Assembly: GCA_009837885.1 (NCBI GenBank)
Contig: VXSP01000040.1
Coordinates: 1 to 64,000 of the forward strand
Source: Holophagales bacterium
Lineage (GTDB): Bacteria > Acidobacteriota > Thermoanaerobaculia > Multivoradales > Multivoraceae
Direction of reading: 5' to 3'
DNA: 64,000 nucleotides
Under the pieces are notes generated by a model. It did no database searches. It was not told where the DNA came from and was given only the letters and a program-made list of their open reading frames with translations. Position 1 is the stretch's first letter, and every line of letters starts with the position of its first letter. Below, one piece after another: positions 24,854-33,378 of this stretch. The position numbers and the translations under genes are program-made.

Positions 24854-25996
24854 TCAGTCTCCGGTCGAGCCGCCCGACGTGCTCTGTTCGATGGCCTCTC
24901 GCTCCAGCAGGCGCGCGCCGCGCATGATGTTGCCGAAGGCGTAGTTCCCCTCGTGGCAGGCGTACTCGTAGAGCTTGTGCGAGGTCGCGGGCCACGGGTA
25001 CTCGCCGCTCCACGCGGTCTCGTAGGCGGGATCCTCGACCGTGAACTCGTAGCGCAGGTTGTGGGCGTCGATGCGGCTGAACCGCTCCGTCACCCGCATG
25101 TCGCGCGAACCCCTCGAAACCGAGCCGGGGATCTCCCGGAAGTTCTTCGTCTCGACGACCAGGGTGTCCCCCTCCCACCAGCCGATCGAGTCGCCGCTCC
25201 AGTTGCGGATCGTGTCGGGCAGGTGCTCGGAGTCGAGGCGGATGATCCGTACGTCATGCATCCACTCGATCAGGATCATCACGTGAGTGTCCGTCTGCAC
25301 GATCGTCTTCAGGTTGTTGTACATCCCCGGCATCGATGGAGGCCCTGAGGCGCCGCGGGTGAGGATGCAGCGCTCGGCCAGCGGCCGTAGCTCGTGATCG
25401 TCGTACGGGCCGACGGGAAGTTCCAGCCACCAGGCCGTGCCCGTGTTCTCGTGCCGGAAGGCCGCGAGCCGCTCGCTCCGTTCCTGGCCGAGCTCGCTGA
25501 GCGGCGGATAGCGGCCGTCCGGCGGGTCCGTGATGATCGACGTGCGGTACTTGCCGTCGAGTGTGAAGGCGCCCGTGCCTATGTCGACGAAGAAAGCGTT
25601 GTAGCCGCCGACCTTGCCCGCCGCGCCGGTGAACTCGGGGGCGTAGATGCCGGTGCCGCCCTTGGGTGGAGCCTCGCGGTTCGGGTCGCTCGGTGCGTGG
25701 TCCTTGTCGAAGTTCGTCGACCAGTGCTCGGCGAGCGCCGCGGCCTCCTCCGGCGTCAGCTCGAGCCGGTCGCCGTACCGGCCCGGCCGTTGGGCCGGCG
25801 TCAGGGTCGCGATGTCGTAGGTGCCGGAGAGATCGGGGCGTCCGTCGTGCCGCCGCGGAATCTCCTGCGCCTCGGCGGCGGAGGCCGCGAACATCATGAG
25901 CGCGGCGGCCGCTGCGATCACCACCAGGGCTCCTACCGACACCAGGGCACTGCCCCAGACCCTCCAGAACGAAGACCTGCGTCGTCTGATCTGCAT
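24854..25996 (-). CDS. secreted WEGDTLVVET-family protein
   Basis: 380 aa. A long basic, hydrophobic N terminus (signal or anchor, about residues 12-42, ..ASAAEAQE) is followed by RRHDGRPDLSGTYDIATLTP, SDPNREAPPKGGTGIYAPEF, GGYNAFFVDIG, RTSIITDPPDGRYP, Cys in ERCILTR, YNNLKTIVQTDTHVMILIEWMHD, GDSIGWWEGDTLVVET and YACHEGNYAFGN. GGGAGG precedes the ATG. A TAGACT box lies at 26034-26039. First gene of a two-gene unit with the DUF1295 protein. Very similar in order of motifs to the copy at 33912. Confidence 0.88.
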   Translation of the reverse strand: MQIRRRRSSFWRVWGSALVSVGALVVIAAAAALMMFAASAAEAQEIPRRHDGRPDLSGTYDIATLTPAQRPGRYGDRLELTPEEAAALAEHWSTNFDKDHAPSDPNREAPPKGGTGIYAPEFTGAAGKVGGYNAFFVDIGTGAFTLDGKYRTSIITDPPDGRYPPLSELGQERSERLAAFRHENTGTAWWLELPVGPYDDHELRPLAERCILTRGASGPPSMPGMYNNLKTIVQTDTHVMILIEWMHDVRIIRLDSEHLPDTIRNWSGDSIGWWEGDTLVVETKNFREIPGSVSRGSRDMRVTERFSRIDAHNLRYEFTVEDPAYETAWSGEYPWPATSHKLYEYACHEGNYAFGNIMRGARLLEREAIEQSTSGGSTGD

Positions 25997-26095
25997 CTCG
26001 ACCTCCCGTCTGATTGGCTGTGCGTGTCGGTCAGTCTAGCGTCCGCCGCGGCGGAAGCTGCGAAACCGTGCGATCTGTGACATCCTCCCCTCGTC

Positions 26096-26305
26096 ATGGC
26101 GGAACCGAACTCTCGACTGACGTGGGCGCGCTGGATCGTTCTCGGCCTGATCGGCGCCGGCCTGCCCATAGCCGCCTGCCGGCGCTCCCTGTCCGGCCCG
26201 GTCGACGTGCCGGTGCTGGCTGATGTCGTGACGATCGCCTTCTACGTCCTCGCCATGGTCTGCCTGGCCGTCTCGCTGGCCGCGTCGCTGCCCCGGTCGG
26301 GGTAG
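26096..26305 (+). CDS. small two-helix membrane protein
   Basis: 69 aa from ATG 26096. Two hydrophobic segments (about residues 13-27 and 42-63) are separated by a short loop with CRRS. No family recognised. It sits alone between divergent and same-strand neighbours. Composition is membrane-like rather than random, but length and lack of homology keep confidence moderate. Confidence 0.45.
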   Translation: MAEPNSRLTWARWIVLGLIGAGLPIAACRRSLSGPVDVPVLADVVTIAFYVLAMVCLAVSLAASLPRSG

Positions 26306-26420
26306 CCGGTTCGACAGCCTCTGGCTTCCGCGGAGCGGTTCGCGGCTGCTCGGGCGGCTGCTTTCCCCTCGTGGCGGCGTTTCCCAGGTCCCCGGGTTTC
26401 TGACATTCTTGCTGTGCCCG

Positions 26421-27131
26421 ATGGCAGACGAGCGAAGCAAGGCCCCACCGTTGGTGCTCTGGGGCTGCAGCACGTCGCGGACGCTGCGCGCACACTGGGC
26501 GCTCCAGGAGCTGGGGCTCGACTACGAGCATCGGCCGATCGGTCCGCGGACCGGCGAGACCCAGACGGCGGAGTTCACGAAGCTGAATCCGCGGCAGAAG
26601 ATCCCGCTGCTGCAGGACGGGGAGCTGACGCTCGCCGAGAGCGCGGCGATCGTGAACTACCTGGCCGTGACCTACGGCGAGCCGTTCGGCCTGATGCCGG
26701 CCGCGGGAACGGAGGAGCGGGCGCGCTACGACCAGTGGGCGTTCTTCGTGATGATGGAGCTCGACGCCCACACGCTCTACGTGATCCGCAAGCACCGCGA
26801 CCTCGCCTACCTCTACGGCGAGGCGCCGGCGGCGATCCGGACCGCGAGCGAGGGCTTCGCCAAGCAGTCGGCGGTGGCGGAACTTGAGTTCGCCGACGGG
26901 CGGGAGTTCCTGCTGGGCGACCGGTTCACGGGCGTCGACATCCTGCTTGGCAGTTGTCTGGACTGGGCGGTTGCCTACGGCGAGCCGATCGGTGAGCGGC
27001 TGGTGGCCTATCGCGATCGTCTGAACCTGCGCCCCGCCTATGTCCGGGCGGCGCAGGCGAACTTCTTCACCCGGCCCGAACTGTTGCCGCCGTCGCTTCA
27101 GGACGACGTGGCGTCAGCCGGATCGTCATGA
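26421..27131 (+). CDS. glutathione S-transferase family protein
   Basis: 236 aa from ATG 26421. N-terminal thioredoxin-like domain: VLWGCSTSRTLRAHWALQELGLDYEH, with LNPRQKIPLL (cis-Pro) and LAESAAIVNYLA, which is the glutathione gamma-Glu site (E-S). The C-terminal helical domain has FTGVDILLGSCLDWA, the N-capping box. CSTSR could place Ser or Cys at the catalytic position. Conjugates glutathione or a related thiol to electrophiles, or works as a maleylacetoacetate-isomerase-like enzyme. Substrate unknown. Confidence 0.9.
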   Translation: MADERSKAPPLVLWGCSTSRTLRAHWALQELGLDYEHRPIGPRTGETQTAEFTKLNPRQKIPLLQDGELTLAESAAIVNYLAVTYGEPFGLMPAAGTEERARYDQWAFFVMMELDAHTLYVIRKHRDLAYLYGEAPAAIRTASEGFAKQSAVAELEFADGREFLLGDRFTGVDILLGSCLDWAVAYGEPIGERLVAYRDRLNLRPAYVRAAQANFFTRPELLPPSLQDDVASAGSS

Positions 27132-27162
27132 GCGGTTGAGAGGATAGAGGAGGTCTCATCCC

Positions 27163-28299
27163 ATGTCCCCGCTTGCCATCAAGATCGTCGCCGGCCTGTC
27201 GATCTTCGGGATCGCCATCGTCGGCGGCATGATCCCCATCCTCGTCGCCAGGCAGCAGGCCAGCCGGCGCTACCTCTCCCTGGGCAACGCGCTGGCAGGG
27301 GGGATCTTTCTTGGTGTCGGGTTCGTCCACCTGCTGCCCGAGGCCGATGAAGCGCTACGGAAACTGGTCGACTATCCCCTGGCGCCCCTGCTCGCGGCGC
27401 TGGGAGTCGGTCTGCTGCTGTTGGTCGACCGGGTCTTCCTCGAGAGCCGCAACTCGATGCTGGGCCGGGAAGACGAGCGGACGAGGCCACCCTTCTACGC
27501 CTTCGTCCTGCTCATCGTGCTGTCCGTGCACTCGATCATCGCCGGGATGGCTCTAGGGCTTCAGCCGGAAGCCGCGGCCGCGCTCGTCGTCATGCTGGGC
27601 ATCCTGTTCCACAAGGGATCGGCGGCGTTCGCGCTGATCGTGACCGCCCACTCCGCGGGCAACCGGAAGCTGTGGCAGACGCTCTGGCTCTTCTCGGTCA
27701 TGACGCCGCTCGGGATCGTGTTCGGCACCGTGGCGGGACAGGTGTTCGAGGGGAGAACAGCCCTGATCTTCGAGGGGAGCTTCAACGCGGTCGCCGCCGG
27801 CACCTTCATCTACGTGGCGGTGATGGACGTGCTCGACGCGGAGATGTCGAGGGAGCGGGACCGGATCGCCCACTACGTGCGGAGTTCCCTGATGGGCGAG
27901 GACGACGTTCCGATGCCCGAGCAGGACCGGGACCGCGGGCTCAAGTTCGCGCTGGTGATGATCGGCATTGGAACGATGGCGGTGATGGGCCTCTGGCACC
28001 AGCATTCCCACCTCGGCCATTCGCACGGTGACGACGGTCACGCTCACGCTCACGAGGAGCAGGTGGAGCACGACGATCATGCTCATGACGAGGATGCCGG
28101 GCATGACGAGGATGGTGACGACCATGCTCACGACGAGGGCGACGAGGCTGGTCATGACGATCATGACGAGGCCGGGCAGGACGAGGACGAAGCCGGGCAC
28201 GAGGATCATGACGACCATGATCACGAGGACCACGCGTCGGTGCTCGGGCCGCCCGGGAGAGTCGGGTTACTGCCGGAAGCAGGTGCGCTGACCGTCTAG
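27163..28299 (+). CDS. ZIP-family metal transporter with long C-terminal His/Asp tail
   Basis: 378 aa. Eight-helix ZIP core: GGIFLGVGFVHLLPEA in TM2-3, HSIIAGMALGL in TM4 and HKGSAAFAL in TM5 (metal-site His residues), EGSFNAVAAGTFIYVAVMDV in TM7. Moves zinc or related divalent ions into the cytoplasm. Unusual: the His-rich segment is a tail at about residues 278-358 (HGHAHAHEEQVEHDDH..), whereas ZIPs usually carry it between TM3 and TM4. A last predicted helix at about 259-276 precedes it, so the tail could be periplasmic. The final 33 bp overlap the convergent PQQ dehydrogenase gene. Confidence 0.9.
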   Translation: MSPLAIKIVAGLSIFGIAIVGGMIPILVARQQASRRYLSLGNALAGGIFLGVGFVHLLPEADEALRKLVDYPLAPLLAALGVGLLLLVDRVFLESRNSMLGREDERTRPPFYAFVLLIVLSVHSIIAGMALGLQPEAAAALVVMLGILFHKGSAAFALIVTAHSAGNRKLWQTLWLFSVMTPLGIVFGTVAGQVFEGRTALIFEGSFNAVAAGTFIYVAVMDVLDAEMSRERDRIAHYVRSSLMGEDDVPMPEQDRDRGLKFALVMIGIGTMAVMGLWHQHSHLGHSHGDDGHAHAHEEQVEHDDHAHDEDAGHDEDGDDHAHDEGDEAGHDDHDEAGQDEDEAGHEDHDDHDHEDHASVLGPPGRVGLLPEAGALTV

Positions 28300-30498
28300 C
28301 GTGTCGACGTCGGAACCGAGCTCGCCGGTGGCCTCGGCGCCGTTCTCGCTCAGCAGGAAGGCCACCAGGTCGGCTGATGCCGCCGGGCCGATCGTCCCCT
28401 CCCGGCCCTGGGGCATCGTCTCGCGGATCGTCCGGTAAAGCCCGCTGGCGGCGCGGTTCTGCCAGTAGCTCGTGAAACTGCGGCCCGCGAGCGCCGCGCC
28501 CTGGGCGCCGCCGCGCAGCGTCGGTCCGTGGCATTCGGCGCACTGTTCCTGGTAGAGAGCGGCGCCGCGCTCCGCCTGCTCGGCGGAGACGGTGGCGCAG
28601 GGCGCCGACCCATCGAGCAGCGGGGCGTCGATCATGATCATCGGGGGCGGCTCGGCGGCCGCGGCAGTAACGGCCGGCTGCTCGATCGGGCCGCGTCCTG
28701 CGGTGTCCGACAGCTTGAAGGCGTAGAGCATGTTGGCGCCGGAGCGCGCGGGCAGGTTCCCGAAGCGGTTGAAGAGCCCGCTCAGCAGATCGCCGCCTCC
28801 GGCGGTCACCGCGACGTACTGCTCGCCGTCCACGGCGAAGCTGACCGGGAAGCCTGTGACCGGTCCGCCCAGCACTGTCTCCCAGAGGACGTCGCCGGTC
28901 GCGGCGTCCCATGCGCGAAAACGCCGGTTCGTGTTGCCGGCGAAGACGAGTCCGCCGCCGGTCGTCATCACCGACATCATCCCGGCCGGCTCCTCGAACC
29001 GCCACAGGGACTCTCCGGTGCGGGCCGAGACCGCGTCCAGGCGGCCGACCGTCGTCTTGTTCGGCGCCAGTTGCATCCGGAAGTTGATGCCGTAACCCTG
29101 GGGCGGCCCCTCGCCGGTGCCGGTGATGATCGGCGACATGCAGACGTCCTGGAGCGGCGCGTAGACCGCCTCGGTCAGCGGGCTGTAGGCCGCCGTCGGC
29201 CAGTCCTTGCCGCCGCTCGCCGCCGGGCAGACCACGCCGTACTCCTCGTCACGTGCCTTCGGGATGACCTCCTCGTTGACGGTGACCGTGCCGGTGTGCG
29301 CGTCGATGTGCGTGATCACGTTCTGGAAGACGGTCTCGCGCGCCCACAGGAACTCGCCGGTCTCCCGGTCGAGGGTCCAGAGGATGGCGGTCTTGCCGGG
29401 GAAGCCGGTCATCACGCGCCGCCGGTCGCCATGTTCGAGCTCCGGGTTGATCGACCAGGTCGCTTCTTCGTTCGGCTCCATCTCCAGGTCGACGAGGATG
29501 CGCTCGAAGGGGTGGTCGAGGTCCCAGTTGTCCCGCGGCAGGTGCTGGAAGTACCAGGCCAGTTCGCCGCTGTCGGCGCGGAGCGCGAGGGTGCTGTTCG
29601 AGTAGAGGAGCGACCCGGCGCCGCTGCCGCGCAGGACCTCGGGCGACGGTGCGGGCACCGAAGTGCCCCAGTAGACGAGGCCGAGGTCCGGGTCGTAGGA
29701 GCCGACGTGCCAGGCGCCGACGTGGAACCGGCGCTCGAGCGGCAGACCGCCCCAGGTTTCGTCGCCCGGCTCGCCGGGCCGCGGGATCGTGTAGAAGCGC
29801 CAGAGTTCCCGGCCGTCCTCGGCGTCGTGCGCAGTGAGGTAGCAACCGCCGGCGACGGACATGTTGCAGGAGCGTCCGCTGATCACCTTGCCGTCGGCGA
29901 TGATCGGACCGGACGAATGGGCCATGCGGCTGTCGCCGACCCGGGTCTCCCAGACGAGTTCGCCGGTGTTGGCGTCCAGGCGGATGATGAACGCGTCCAT
30001 TGTGGCGACGAACAGGCCGTCCTGCCAGATCGCGATGTTGCGGGTGATCCGGCCCAGACCCTGGCCGAAGCGCCGTTCGGGGTCCGCCCCCTCGGGGTCG
30101 AGGTAGTCGTGCTCCCGGCGGTACTCCCAGATCAGGTCGCCGGTGCGCGCGTCGAGAGCGTGGATCACATCTTCGGGCTGCGGCAGGTAGACGATGCCTC
30201 CTCGCACCAGGGGCGTCGCCTCGTTGGGACCGTCCTCCATCGGCGCCGCCCAGGCGAAGTCGAGCTGTCCGACCGTTTCCGTGTTCACGGCGTCAAGCGC
30301 GCTGTAGGCCCAGGCCGACAGGTTGCCGCGGAAGCTCAGCCAGTCGCCGTTGGGCGTGGCGGAGAGTTCGGCGTCGGTGACCGGCTCGATCAGGGGGCCG
30401 GACTGACTGTGGGCGGCGCCCAAGGCCAGGAAGACCAGGAGTGTGGCAGTCGCCGCGCTCCCCGGTCGCACATCGCCCCGTACACGGTTCGAACTCAT
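28267..30498 (-). CDS. PQQ-dependent dehydrogenase with C-terminal cytochrome c domain
   Basis: 743 aa. Signal peptide ..LALGAAHSQSG. Residues ~50-600 form an eight-bladed PQQ propeller with repeated W-motifs (ALDARTGDLIWEYRR, RLDANTGELVWETR, DAATGDVLWE). CAECH at 653-657 binds heme c, with Met695 (ETMPQG) as likely sixth ligand. This is the quinohemoprotein alcohol/sugar dehydrogenase layout: periplasmic oxidation passing electrons to the respiratory chain. No pqq biosynthesis genes here. CNMSVAGGC replaces the vicinal Cys-Cys seen in methanol dehydrogenases, so the substrate stays open. C-terminal 33 bp overlap the ZIP gene. Confidence 0.92.
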   Translation of the reverse strand: MSSNRVRGDVRPGSAATATLLVFLALGAAHSQSGPLIEPVTDAELSATPNGDWLSFRGNLSAWAYSALDAVNTETVGQLDFAWAAPMEDGPNEATPLVRGGIVYLPQPEDVIHALDARTGDLIWEYRREHDYLDPEGADPERRFGQGLGRITRNIAIWQDGLFVATMDAFIIRLDANTGELVWETRVGDSRMAHSSGPIIADGKVISGRSCNMSVAGGCYLTAHDAEDGRELWRFYTIPRPGEPGDETWGGLPLERRFHVGAWHVGSYDPDLGLVYWGTSVPAPSPEVLRGSGAGSLLYSNSTLALRADSGELAWYFQHLPRDNWDLDHPFERILVDLEMEPNEEATWSINPELEHGDRRRVMTGFPGKTAILWTLDRETGEFLWARETVFQNVITHIDAHTGTVTVNEEVIPKARDEEYGVVCPAASGGKDWPTAAYSPLTEAVYAPLQDVCMSPIITGTGEGPPQGYGINFRMQLAPNKTTVGRLDAVSARTGESLWRFEEPAGMMSVMTTGGGLVFAGNTNRRFRAWDAATGDVLWETVLGGPVTGFPVSFAVDGEQYVAVTAGGGDLLSGLFNRFGNLPARSGANMLYAFKLSDTAGRGPIEQPAVTAAAAEPPPMIMIDAPLLDGSAPCATVSAEQAERGAALYQEQCAECHGPTLRGGAQGAALAGRSFTSYWQNRAASGLYRTIRETMPQGREGTIGPAASADLVAFLLSENGAEATGELGSDVDTLDGQRTCFRQ

Positions 30499-30617
30499 GT
30501 CACGCTCCCTGCTCGTGGCAGGCGGGACCTGCCTTTATCCGTAGTCGGGGCGGAGCATAGCGGGATGCGGGCGGACCGCCGGCTCGCCGCCGAGGGCTCA
30601 GGCGGAGGGTCCGTTGG

Positions 30618-30623
30618 TACGAT
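30618..30623 (+). promoter_or_regulatory. candidate extended -10 box upstream of 30666
   Basis: TTGG-TACGAT, 42 nt before the ATG at 30666, matching the arrangement upstream of 6296, 10038 and 11121. Confidence 0.35.
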
Positions 30624-30665
30624 CGTTGGCGTTTCAACCATTCGAGACAACCGGAGGAAGGATCG

Positions 30666-31796
30666 ATGACCAAAGCGATTCCCGCCCTGTTGCTGCGTTC
30701 CGTCTCTACCTTGAGCCTCGCGGCCCTGATCGCGCTCCCGGCGGTCGCCGCCGAAGACGATGTTCCCCGCATGGCGGACGGCAAGCCCGATCTCTCTGGC
30801 TTCTACAACATCGCCACCCTGACGCCGCTCCAACGGCCCGCGCAGTATGGCGACAACCTGTTTCTGACCGCCGCGGAGGCGAAGGCGATCGAGGCGGAAG
30901 AGCAGGCGCTGCTGGCCAGGGCCAACGAGAAGAGCGACCCGAACCGCGCCGCTCCCTCCGACACGGGCGCCGCCCCGGTCGGCTTCGACGACTCCCAGCG
31001 CGAGAACCTGGGGGCCGGCAACGTCGGTGGCTACAACGCGTTCTGGATCGACCGCGGCTCGAGCGCCGTGTCGATCGACGGCGCCTACCGGACCTCGATC
31101 ATCTCGGAACCGGCGAACGGCCGGATGCCGCCGATCACGGACGCCGCCAGGGAGCGCCGCGCCGCCCGGCGGGCTCTGACGCCGTTCCGGGCCAACAAGG
31201 GCGTCGCCTGGTGGATCCAGGAAGGAGGCGCCGACGCGCCTGGGCCGTACGACGACATCGAGCAGCGGCCTCACGCGGAGCGCTGCATCATGGGCTTCGG
31301 CTCGACCCAGGGACCGCCGATGCTGCCGGCGCTCTACAACAACCACAAGCGGATCGTGCAGACCGACACCCACGTGATGATCCTGGTCGAGATGAACCAC
31401 GACGCCCGGGTGATTCGCCTGAATTCGGAGCACGACGCCCCCGGCGTCCGCAAGTGGCTGGGCGACTCGATCGGCTGGTGGGAAGGCGACACCCTGGTCG
31501 TCAGCACGAAGAACTTCGGCGACCGGCCGGGTCTGGGTTCCGCCTCGCGCGACCTGCACGTCACGGAGCGCTTCACCCGGCTCGACGCGGACACCCTCCA
31601 CTACGAGTTCACCGTCGATGACCCGTCGACCTGGACCCAGCCCTGGAAGGGTGACTACACCTGGCCGGCCACCACGGACAAGGTGTACGAGTACGCCTGC
31701 CACGAAGGCAACTACGCGATGGGCAACATCATGCGCGGCGCGCGGCTGCTCGAAGCGGAGGCCCTCGCGGCCGCCGCCGGGACGAGCGGCCAGTAG
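30666..31796 (+). CDS. secreted WEGDTLVVET-family protein
   Basis: 376 aa. ATG has CGGAGGAAGG upstream. Signal peptide ..LIALPAVAAEDD. Motifs: ADGKPDLSGFYNIATLTPLQRP, a KSDPNRAAPSD stretch, GGYNAFWIDRG, RTSIISEPANGRMPP, Cys in ERCIMGFG, YNNHKRIVQTDTHVMILVEMNHDAR, GDSIGWWEGDTLVV and YACHEGNYAMGN. Closest in sequence to the copy at 11121. Monocistronic; the inverted-repeat element at 31824 follows 27 bp after the stop. Confidence 0.88.
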   Translation: MTKAIPALLLRSVSTLSLAALIALPAVAAEDDVPRMADGKPDLSGFYNIATLTPLQRPAQYGDNLFLTAAEAKAIEAEEQALLARANEKSDPNRAAPSDTGAAPVGFDDSQRENLGAGNVGGYNAFWIDRGSSAVSIDGAYRTSIISEPANGRMPPITDAARERRAARRALTPFRANKGVAWWIQEGGADAPGPYDDIEQRPHAERCIMGFGSTQGPPMLPALYNNHKRIVQTDTHVMILVEMNHDARVIRLNSEHDAPGVRKWLGDSIGWWEGDTLVVSTKNFGDRPGLGSASRDLHVTERFTRLDADTLHYEFTVDDPSTWTQPWKGDYTWPATTDKVYEYACHEGNYAMGNIMRGARLLEAEALAAAAGTSGQ

Positions 31797-31823
31797 CCGG
31801 CGTGACGTCCGGGCGGTTACCCG

Positions 31824-31998
31824 CCTGAGCCGGGGCCGGAGGGGAGGGTCCCAGCGGCCGCTCGCGCTTGTTTGGTGGGAGGAACGTCTGCGCTCGCTCC
31901 GGTCGGCTTCGCTTCGCGTCGGCGGCGGTTGATGAAAGGTCGTCGGGCGTCGCTCGCCTCCAGTCCGCTGGGACCCTCCCCTCCGGCCCCGGCTCAGG
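31824..31998. repeat. long inverted-repeat element 1 (34-bp perfect arms, 107-bp core)
   Basis: Arms at 31824-31857 and 31965-31998 are exact reverse complements over 34 bp. The 107-bp core, read on the minus strand, resembles the core of the element at 39516-39691: both carry GAGCGAC, CGACCT, AACCG.CG, GACCGGAGCGAG and AAGCGCG in the same order. It lies in the only gene-free stretch over 300 bp (31797-32178), which also holds repeat copy D and a short hairpin. No coding frame in it looks real. Could be a structured RNA, a MITE-like element or a large terminator. Confidence 0.75.
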
Positions 31999-32083
31999 CT
32001 GGACGTCGTCGGAACTGCGAACCACTACTGGCCGCTACCGCGGTTTCTCACAGAGGGGGGGCGGTTACCTCGGTGTCGTTTCA

Positions 32084-32138
32084 CACTGGGTGCGCCGGCG
32101 TCCTCGCCGGCCCTTCGGGCGACACCGCGGAGCGGTGA
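32084..32138. repeat. dispersed palindromic repeat, copy D (variant)
   Basis: Starts CACTGGGTGCGCCGGCGTCC as in copies C and F, but the second hairpin is replaced by sequence around CACCGCGGAGCGGTG. In the intergenic stretch downstream of element 1. Confidence 0.65.
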
Positions 32139-32154
32139 TGCCCGGGAACGCTGG

Positions 32155-32171
32155 GCGAGGCGAAGCCTCGC
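32155..32171 (-). terminator. hairpin after the GFA gene
   Basis: GCGAGGC-GAA-GCCTCGC, a 7-bp stem with a GAA loop, 8 bp beyond the stop of the minus-strand GFA gene. No T-run is evident. Confidence 0.4.
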
Positions 32172-32178
32172 TCCCTAC

Positions 32179-32622
32179 TTAGCCGAGCCCCAGCTCCTTC
32201 ATCAGCTCCGCCTCCGTCACTCGCGGGCGGTCGTCGGCGAAGTCGTAGCGGTCGGGCCTGGCGTCGCTGTAGATGTGACGGTCGAGCGCGAAGCCCGCGG
32301 CGTCATCGAGGGCATCGACGCTGACGATCAGCATCCCCTCCGGCTCCTGGACGAGCCGCCAGAAGAGGCTTGATCCGCACCTTGAGCAGAAGCCGCGCTG
32401 GGCCCAGGGGGTGCCCTGGTACCAGGTGAGGCCCTCGTCGTTCAGCCACTCCGTGTTGGGTTCGGGACAGTGGACGGACATGAGCGGGCCGCCGGACCAG
32501 CGGCGGCACAGGCCGCAGTGACAGACGCTGTAGGTGCGCTCGGGCACGTCGACCTCGAAGCGGATCGCGCCGCAGAGGCACTGGCCGCGCATTCTGTCGG
32601 CGGCCGTTTCGGACTCAGTCAT
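32179..32622 (-). CDS. GFA-domain (CENP-V/glutathione-dependent formaldehyde-activating type) zinc protein
   Basis: 147 aa. Zinc-binding Cys pattern: Cys15/Cys17 (CLCG), Cys34/Cys36/Cys39 (CHCGLC) and Cys79/Cys82 (CSRCGSSLFW). Typical of GFA/CENP-V fold proteins, which bind structural and labile zinc. The formaldehyde role is established for only a few members. ATG 32622 has AGGAGA 7 nt upstream inside the end of the DUF2911 gene, which it overlaps by 8 bp, so the two are coupled. Confidence 0.9.
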   Translation of the reverse strand: MTESETAADRMRGQCLCGAIRFEVDVPERTYSVCHCGLCRRWSGGPLMSVHCPEPNTEWLNDEGLTWYQGTPWAQRGFCSRCGSSLFWRLVQEPEGMLIVSVDALDDAAGFALDRHIYSDARPDRYDFADDRPRVTEAELMKELGLG

Positions 32623-33256
32623 CGGTTTCTCCTGTTTCCGGCGAAGCCACCTGGAACGGCACCGATGCCATCTGACGGTCCCAGAAGAGCGCCAGGCGGC
32701 CGCCTTCCGGCGTCACGTCGAGGAACTGCCAGGACAACTGCTCGAAGGACATGGGCAGCGGCTGGAGGGTCATGTCGGTGCGCAGCACGTCCCTGTCCGG
32801 CGTATAGCCGTAGGCGCCGAAGAGCGCCGTCCGGTCGTGGTAGTCGTACCGTTCCTGGGCCGGCCACTGGGAGATGATGAGGATCCACCGCTCCGGTCCG
32901 AGCTGGATGAACATCGTGTACTCGCCCGGTTCGAGGCGGGTCTCGTCGATGACGAGCGGCAGCTCCGTGATCAGCCGGGTCGTGAGGTTCGCGCCTGCCC
33001 GCCACACCGGGGCGCCGTCGTTGAGGAACGCGATGAAGTCGGGCGGCCCGAAGATGTCCCGGCCGCGGCGCAGCGGCCGCCCGTACCTGACTTCGACCCA
33101 GCCGCCGTTGACGTAGCCGGAGCGGGGGTCGAAGTAGCCGCCGATCTGGGTCGCGGCGGCGCCTGCCGGGCTGGCCGGCCGGTCCTGGGCGGTGGCGATG
33201 CCGGTCCCCGTAAGCAGCTCGGCGCCCGTGGCGAGAAGGACAACGAACGCCGCCAC
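32615..33256 (-). CDS. exported DUF2911-family protein
   Basis: 213 aa if started at GTG 33256, which opens a signal sequence (AAFVVLLATGAELLTGTGIATAQ). The frame stays open further upstream through repeat copy E, but that stretch has no homology. DUF2911 motifs: VEVRYGRPLRRGRDIFG, VWRAGANLTTRLITELPLVID, LEPGEYTMFIQL, WILIISQWPAQ. A periplasmic protein of unknown role, often annotated near peptidases and hydrolases. The start has no clear ribosome site and is the least certain part. Overlaps GFA by 8 bp. Confidence 0.78.
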   Translation of the reverse strand: MAAFVVLLATGAELLTGTGIATAQDRPASPAGAAATQIGGYFDPRSGYVNGGWVEVRYGRPLRRGRDIFGPPDFIAFLNDGAPVWRAGANLTTRLITELPLVIDETRLEPGEYTMFIQLGPERWILIISQWPAQERYDYHDRTALFGAYGYTPDRDVLRTDMTLQPLPMSFEQLSWQFLDVTPEGGRLALFWDRQMASVPFQVASPETGETDD

Positions 33257-33284
33257 GCCTAAGCGACTAGCTTGGTAGAACCCC

Positions 33285-33336
33285 CGGAAACCGGCGCTTC
33301 GCGCCGGATGCCGGCGGGGACGCCGGCGCACCCAGT
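33285..33336. repeat. dispersed palindromic repeat, copy E
   Basis: Forward copy: CCGGCGC-TTC-GCGCCGG, then GCCGGCGgggaCGCCGGC, then GCACCCAGT. Outer 11-bp ends not conserved (TTTCGACCGCGC on the right is a weak remnant). Just upstream of the DUF2911 start. Confidence 0.8.
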
Positions 33337-33378
33337 TTCGACCGCGCAAGCGGCTAGCCGCCACCGACCTGACCGGGG

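Noticed and set aside
31800..32180. Small open frames on both strands within the 382-bp gene-free stretch
   Set aside because: They follow the inverted repeat and palindromic repeat, translate to low-complexity Arg/Pro/Ser and have no ribosome sites.
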